Under the pieces are notes generated by a model that was given only the letters and a program-made list of their open reading frames with translations, was not told the DNA's origin and searched no databases. From UBA8437 sp963694825 (GTDB taxonomy: Bacteria > Planctomycetota > Planctomycetia > Planctomycetales > Planctomycetaceae), in contig CAVOEV010000075.1 in assembly GCA_963694825.1 (NCBI GenBank), positions 1-18,598 of the forward strand: 18,598 bases of DNA, written 5' to 3'. Positions 15,722-18,598 of the stretch are shown here, piece by piece; positions within the stretch are counted from its first letter, which is position 1; each line of letters begins with the position of its first letter. The position numbers and the translations under genes were made by a program.

Positions 15722-15751
15722 CCCCGACTCAATACGATGCCGAGGTCTCGC

Positions 15752-16990
15752 ATGGATGCGACGCGACTACAGGTCCCCGTGACCACGCTGCTTTCCCTGC
15801 TGCTGTCAGCCGCTCTGATCGTGGACACCCAGACAGACGCGACAGCACAACAAAAATCCCCGCGACGAATCATCCTCAACCCGGCAACACCCGCAGTCCA
15901 ACCGGCCCGACAACCGGCCCGACAACCGGCCCGACAACCGGCCCGACAACCGGCCAGCACGCCCGCCACCACCAAGCGGTTGCCTCGCAGCCGACTCCAA
16001 ACCCCCGACCTCCACGTCCAGAAGCTCAAACCAAAACTCCGAGCCGCTTTGGTGAAGTGGGAACTGGCCACGTCGCGGATCAAGACTCTCAAGGGCGAAA
16101 TCTACCGCTACCACCGCGAGTTCGTCTTCAACACCGAGAAGCGTGGACGGGGTGTCTTCTTCTACGAAGCCCCCGACAAGGGACGACTCGATATCTACTC
16201 GGTCGAAGTCCCCAAGGGAACCCGTTCATCGGTCAAGCAACCGTCACGCCGAGATCCCAGTACCAGCCGAGTGACTCCGGCCCGAACCATCTCGCTGGTT
16301 GTTTCGGGCGACAACCCCGAGAAGTGGATCTGCGATGGGACACAGGTGTTGGAAGTCAACGACCTCGACCGCACCGTGACCAGCCACAGGATCCCCGCCG
16401 ACTACCAGGGCCGAAGGATCATGGATGGCCCGCTGCCGTTCCTCTTCGGCATGCCTCCCGACAAGGCCATTCGCAGGTACCAGATGACGCTGCTGGGGGA
16501 ATCGAAGGATGAGATCTGGATCCGGGCAATTCCGCGATGGAAACAGGATGCAGTCAATTACCGCGAAGCCACCGTGATCCTCGACACCGCCACCTACCTG
16601 CCCAAGCACGTCCGCCTGACTGCACCCGACAACACGCAAACCATCTACTCGTTCTTCCGCATGCAGGTGAACTCGAAACTCGAAGCCCTGACACGGTTCT
16701 TCGGGAACAGTCCGTTTCGGCCCGACCTGAAACGCTACCGTGTCGTCGCCACGCAATCCGAACCAATCGTCCCCTCGGTCATCGGCCTGCCCTGGAAGAA
16801 AGCCCAGGCCGTGCTCACCGCAGCCGGGTACACAGTCAAGTTCAACGCCGGTGTGCCCGCCGCCAAGGCGGACCTCACCTACGTCATCTACCAACAGGCA
16901 CCTCGACAACAGGCCGCCCTGGCACCCGGAAGCCAGATTCGCTTGACATTCTTCGCCAAGCCCAGCGACGGCACTCCCAAGACGAGGTGA
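15752..16990 (+). CDS. Exported LolA-like protein with C-terminal PASTA domain
   Basis: Seen: 412 residues from ATG 15752, chosen over ATG 15737 because GAGG sits 6 bases ahead and the promoter-like box fits better. A signal peptide (TTLLSLLLSAALIVDT...TAQQ) precedes a basic, Pro-rich linker with (P-A-R-Q)x4 at 51-66. Residues about 85-325 look like a LolA/LppX-type lipoprotein-binding half-barrel (LKGEIYRYHREFVFN..., GVFFYEAPDKGRLDIYSVE, KWICDGTQVLEVNDLDRTV, EATVILDTATYLPKHVRLTAPDNTQTIYSF). This arrangement resembles a planctomycete-specific family that I recall as TIGR03009. Residues 339-405 (IVPSVIGLPWKKAQAVLTAAGYTVKF...PGSQIRLTFF) form one PASTA domain. Known: PASTA domains bind peptidoglycan or muropeptides in Ser/Thr kinases and PBPs; there is no kinase here. 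Inference: periplasmic carrier or envelope-binding protein. Confidence 0.8.
   Translation: MDATRLQVPVTTLLSLLLSAALIVDTQTDATAQQKSPRRIILNPATPAVQPARQPARQPARQPARQPASTPATTKRLPRSRLQTPDLHVQKLKPKLRAALVKWELATSRIKTLKGEIYRYHREFVFNTEKRGRGVFFYEAPDKGRLDIYSVEVPKGTRSSVKQPSRRDPSTSRVTPARTISLVVSGDNPEKWICDGTQVLEVNDLDRTVTSHRIPADYQGRRIMDGPLPFLFGMPPDKAIRRYQMTLLGESKDEIWIRAIPRWKQDAVNYREATVILDTATYLPKHVRLTAPDNTQTIYSFFRMQVNSKLEALTRFFGNSPFRPDLKRYRVVATQSEPIVPSVIGLPWKKAQAVLTAAGYTVKFNAGVPAAKADLTYVIYQQAPRQQAALAPGSQIRLTFFAKPSDGTPKTR
15901..15955 (+). repeat. Four 12-bp tandem repeats plus a partial copy
   Basis: The 12-base unit ACCGGCCCGACA is repeated perfectly four times (15901-15948) and continues with a partial copy to about 15955. 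It encodes (P-A-R-Q)x4 in the linker after the signal peptide. Perfect identity between copies suggests recent expansion or slippage. Confidence 0.92.
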
Positions 16991-17074
16991 TTCCAGGCAC
17001 AACGCAGACAACTTGTCTTGCGTCTGCTACCCGCCGATCCGTCTACTCGATCTCGACCACGAGACGAGCAGGCG

Positions 17075-17485
17075 ATGAACCAGAACACGGCACCTGAACC
17101 CGACCGGCACACCCCCGATCGCGACGATCCCGAAGCAACCGTCCTGGGGATCACTCGAAGCGACCGCCTGGTCATCGCCGTCCTGGTCGCGGCCTCGCTG
17201 GTGCTGATGGCCGCTCACTGGACTCGACTCTCCGGCTGGGGCACTCGACCGATCGAAATCGACCGCATCCCCCGAACCCTCGTCGGCTTTCGACTCGACC
17301 TGAACACAACCAATTGGGTCGAGTTGTCTCAACTCGAAGGCATCGGCCCGACACTCGCCCAGCGGATCATCGCCGACCGCAAGCAAAACGGACCGTTCGC
17401 TGATGTCGAGGACCTGGTTCGAGTCCGCGGAATCGGCCCCAAGACAATCGTTCGCCTCAAACCCTGGCTGACCGTCGGACCGTGA
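17075..17485 (+). CDS. ComEA-like membrane-anchored helix-hairpin-helix protein
   Basis: Seen: 136 residues from ATG 17075 (the frame extends to a TTG at 17018 without domain sequence; GAGCAGG lies just ahead of the ATG). An acidic N-terminus is followed by one membrane helix (about 31-48: RLVIAVLVAASLVLMAAH). Residues about 72-136 carry two helix-hairpin-helix motifs: LDLNTTNWVELSQLEGIGPTLAQRII and FADVEDLVRVRGIGPKTIVRLKPWL. Known: ComEA binds double-stranded DNA at the membrane during natural transformation; many bacteria also have HhH proteins of this form with no proven role. ComEC and pilus genes are not in the window. It lies 84 bp after the LolA/PASTA gene and 30 bp from the convergent DUF1080 gene. 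Confidence 0.86.
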   Translation: MNQNTAPEPDRHTPDRDDPEATVLGITRSDRLVIAVLVAASLVLMAAHWTRLSGWGTRPIEIDRIPRTLVGFRLDLNTTNWVELSQLEGIGPTLAQRIIADRKQNGPFADVEDLVRVRGIGPKTIVRLKPWLTVGP

Positions 17486-17515
17486 TCGCCACCACCCTCA
17501 CACTCCCTCACCGCA

Positions 17516-18598
17516 TCAATCCAACGGCCGCACGTACACATTCCGCCAACGGCACTTGGCTCCGTTGGGCCAACCCTTCCCGCCATGCACCTGCACCGCC
17601 ACGCGACCCTCGGACCCCAGCAACTGGCTGACACTTGCCTTGTCGTAACCCTTGCCAGCAAACGTCTGGCCGTTGAATTCGTTGACCTTGCGGCCGTTGA
17701 TCCAGGTGGTGATCTGAGGTGGCGAACCAACAACCCGTAACCGAGCGGTGTTCCAGTCTCCAACCTTCCAGGCCGACACCCAGTCATTGCCGCTGATGCT
17801 AAACGCCTTGGGTGGAGCGACCCCGGTCGGCTTGGTCGTCAGACTCAACAACTCCTTCTTGTCGTTGTACTTGCCAAAGATGTCAAAGGGCCGAGTGTTG
17901 AAGCCTCCGGTCCCCTCGCCATAAATGTGACCCACGTTTCCGTTGTCGTGGTAGTCGACCATCATCTGGAAACACTGCCCCCGGTTGTTGGACCGCACGA
18001 ACAGGCCGCTGCAAACTCCCCAGTCGGGCTTCATGTCGATCAGCAGTTCGAAGTCACCGTAGGTCCGGTCGGTCAACAGGATGCCGCCGTTTCCGCTGCC
18101 CGGCGGATCCTGCTCGCCGCTGATCACGCTGTCTTCAACCGTCCAGCGACCACCAGTCCCGTGCCCGATCTTCTCGGGGTTCTTGTGCCAACCGGCCAGA
18201 GTCTTCCCGTTAAACACTGATTCGAAACCCACTTCACGCTTCTCGACCAGCCAGATGTTGCGGAAATGCAACGGATTGCCGTGGTTCTGGATGTAGATCG
18301 GACCCAGCTCGAACCCTTCCTTGACCGGGCTGGCTCGAGTGCTGCGGGGAAGATCGACATTTTTGTGAATCAACACGCCGTTGTGCCGCACACTGATCCG
18401 GGCATTGGCCGTCTTCTTGCCAGCCTTGTCGTACACGGCGGCAGTGAAATCGATGTCGTAGGTCTGCCAGGCAAGCGGAGGCAGGCACATGTTCAGGTCC
18501 GGATCCCGGATCTCGTAGATCCCGCCACACTCGTTGTTCTTGCCGGCGAGTCCGAACGAGTCGAGAATCTGCACTTCGTAACGCCCCTGCATATAGAC
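17516..18598 (-). CDS. DUF1080 (3-keto-disaccharide hydrolase) family protein, N-terminus beyond window
   Basis: Seen: 360 residues of an open frame that continues past the right edge (the last codons read V-Y ahead of MQGRYEVQILDSFG, the usual middle of a DUF1080 domain), so the N-terminus is missing. The visible part holds the C-terminal portion of one domain, ending GPIYIQNHGNPLHFRNIWL (to about residue 118), and then a second complete domain beginning FESVFNGKTLAGWHKN and ending AKCRWRNVYVRPLD. Known: PF06439 proteins are lectin-like beta-sandwich folds; some members hydrolyse 3-keto-glucosides, and planctomycetes carry many, usually exported. A tandem two-domain protein is a common form. 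The signal peptide cannot be seen. It converges with the ComEA-like gene with 30 bases between the stop codons. Confidence 0.93.
   Translation of the reverse strand, partial: VYMQGRYEVQILDSFGLAGKNNECGGIYEIRDPDLNMCLPPLAWQTYDIDFTAAVYDKAGKKTANARISVRHNGVLIHKNVDLPRSTRASPVKEGFELGPIYIQNHGNPLHFRNIWLVEKREVGFESVFNGKTLAGWHKNPEKIGHGTGGRWTVEDSVISGEQDPPGSGNGGILLTDRTYGDFELLIDMKPDWGVCSGLFVRSNNRGQCFQMMVDYHDNGNVGHIYGEGTGGFNTRPFDIFGKYNDKKELLSLTTKPTGVAPPKAFSISGNDWVSAWKVGDWNTARLRVVGSPPQITTWINGRKVNEFNGQTFAGKGYDKASVSQLLGSEGRVAVQVHGGKGWPNGAKCRWRNVYVRPLD

Noticed and set aside
15737..15751. ATG 15737 as start of the LolA/PASTA gene
   Set aside because: Adds only MPRSR, lacks a Shine-Dalgarno and would leave a leader of only about 9 bases; ATG 15752 has GAGG at a good distance. 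It cannot be fully excluded.
13775..15955. The 12-bp repeats as a possible CRISPR array
   Set aside because: Units are directly adjacent with no spacers, are multiples of three and lie in frame within genes; they are coding microsatellites.

Overview
The window looks like a piece of a planctomycete chromosome, probably Pirellulaceae-like (lineage inferred from gene content, not from a marker gene). It is GC-rich and packed with families typical of Planctomycetota: a Tat-exported DUF1501 protein, a DUF1080 (3-keto-disaccharide hydrolase) protein, an ECF-type sigma factor, a Gly-rich surface-barrel candidate, a LolA-like/PASTA exported protein and a tandem pair of S1C protease-fold genes. I see no tRNA, rRNA, insertion sequence, phage gene or CRISPR array. 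No gap between genes exceeds about 215 bp.

Layout. 7-2533 (minus): a small CxxC protein, an ECF sigma factor and a DUF1501 protein. 2691-5975 (plus): a complete RND-superfamily transporter with no adaptor or outer-membrane channel gene beside it. 6028-9503 (minus): a candidate outer-membrane barrel protein and a SAF+UxaA-type sugar-acid dehydratase. 9715-10344 (plus): a GmhA-like SIS phosphosugar isomerase, divergent from the dehydratase. 10355-12516 (minus): an intact HtrA-like protease followed, with a 4-bp overlap, by a degenerate relative. 12700-15652 (plus): a tight rfbC-pdxA-histidine phosphatase-HAD phosphatase run. 15752-17485 (plus): the LolA-like/PASTA protein and a membrane-anchored ComEA-like helix-hairpin-helix protein. 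17516 to the right edge (minus): a DUF1080 protein cut by the window end.

How the genes may work together. Several products face the periplasm or outer surface (DUF1501, RND pump, barrel, both protease-fold proteins, LolA/PASTA, DUF1080). The SIS isomerase, dehydratase and RfbC deal with sugars or sugar acids. PdxA sits in a translationally coupled run with two phosphatases of unrelated folds, which suggests a linked vitamin B6, serine or phosphometabolite step.

The most unusual item is the protein at 10355-11461. It keeps the chymotrypsin-fold sequence landmarks of an HtrA/S1C protease, but the catalytic His position is Ser, the catalytic Ser position is Cys, and a PDZ domain sits inside the protease domain, ahead of the nucleophile segment, rather than after it. 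Its gene begins in four 9-bp repeats that overlap the stop codon of the intact protease. Two other genes carry 12-bp in-frame tandem repeats.
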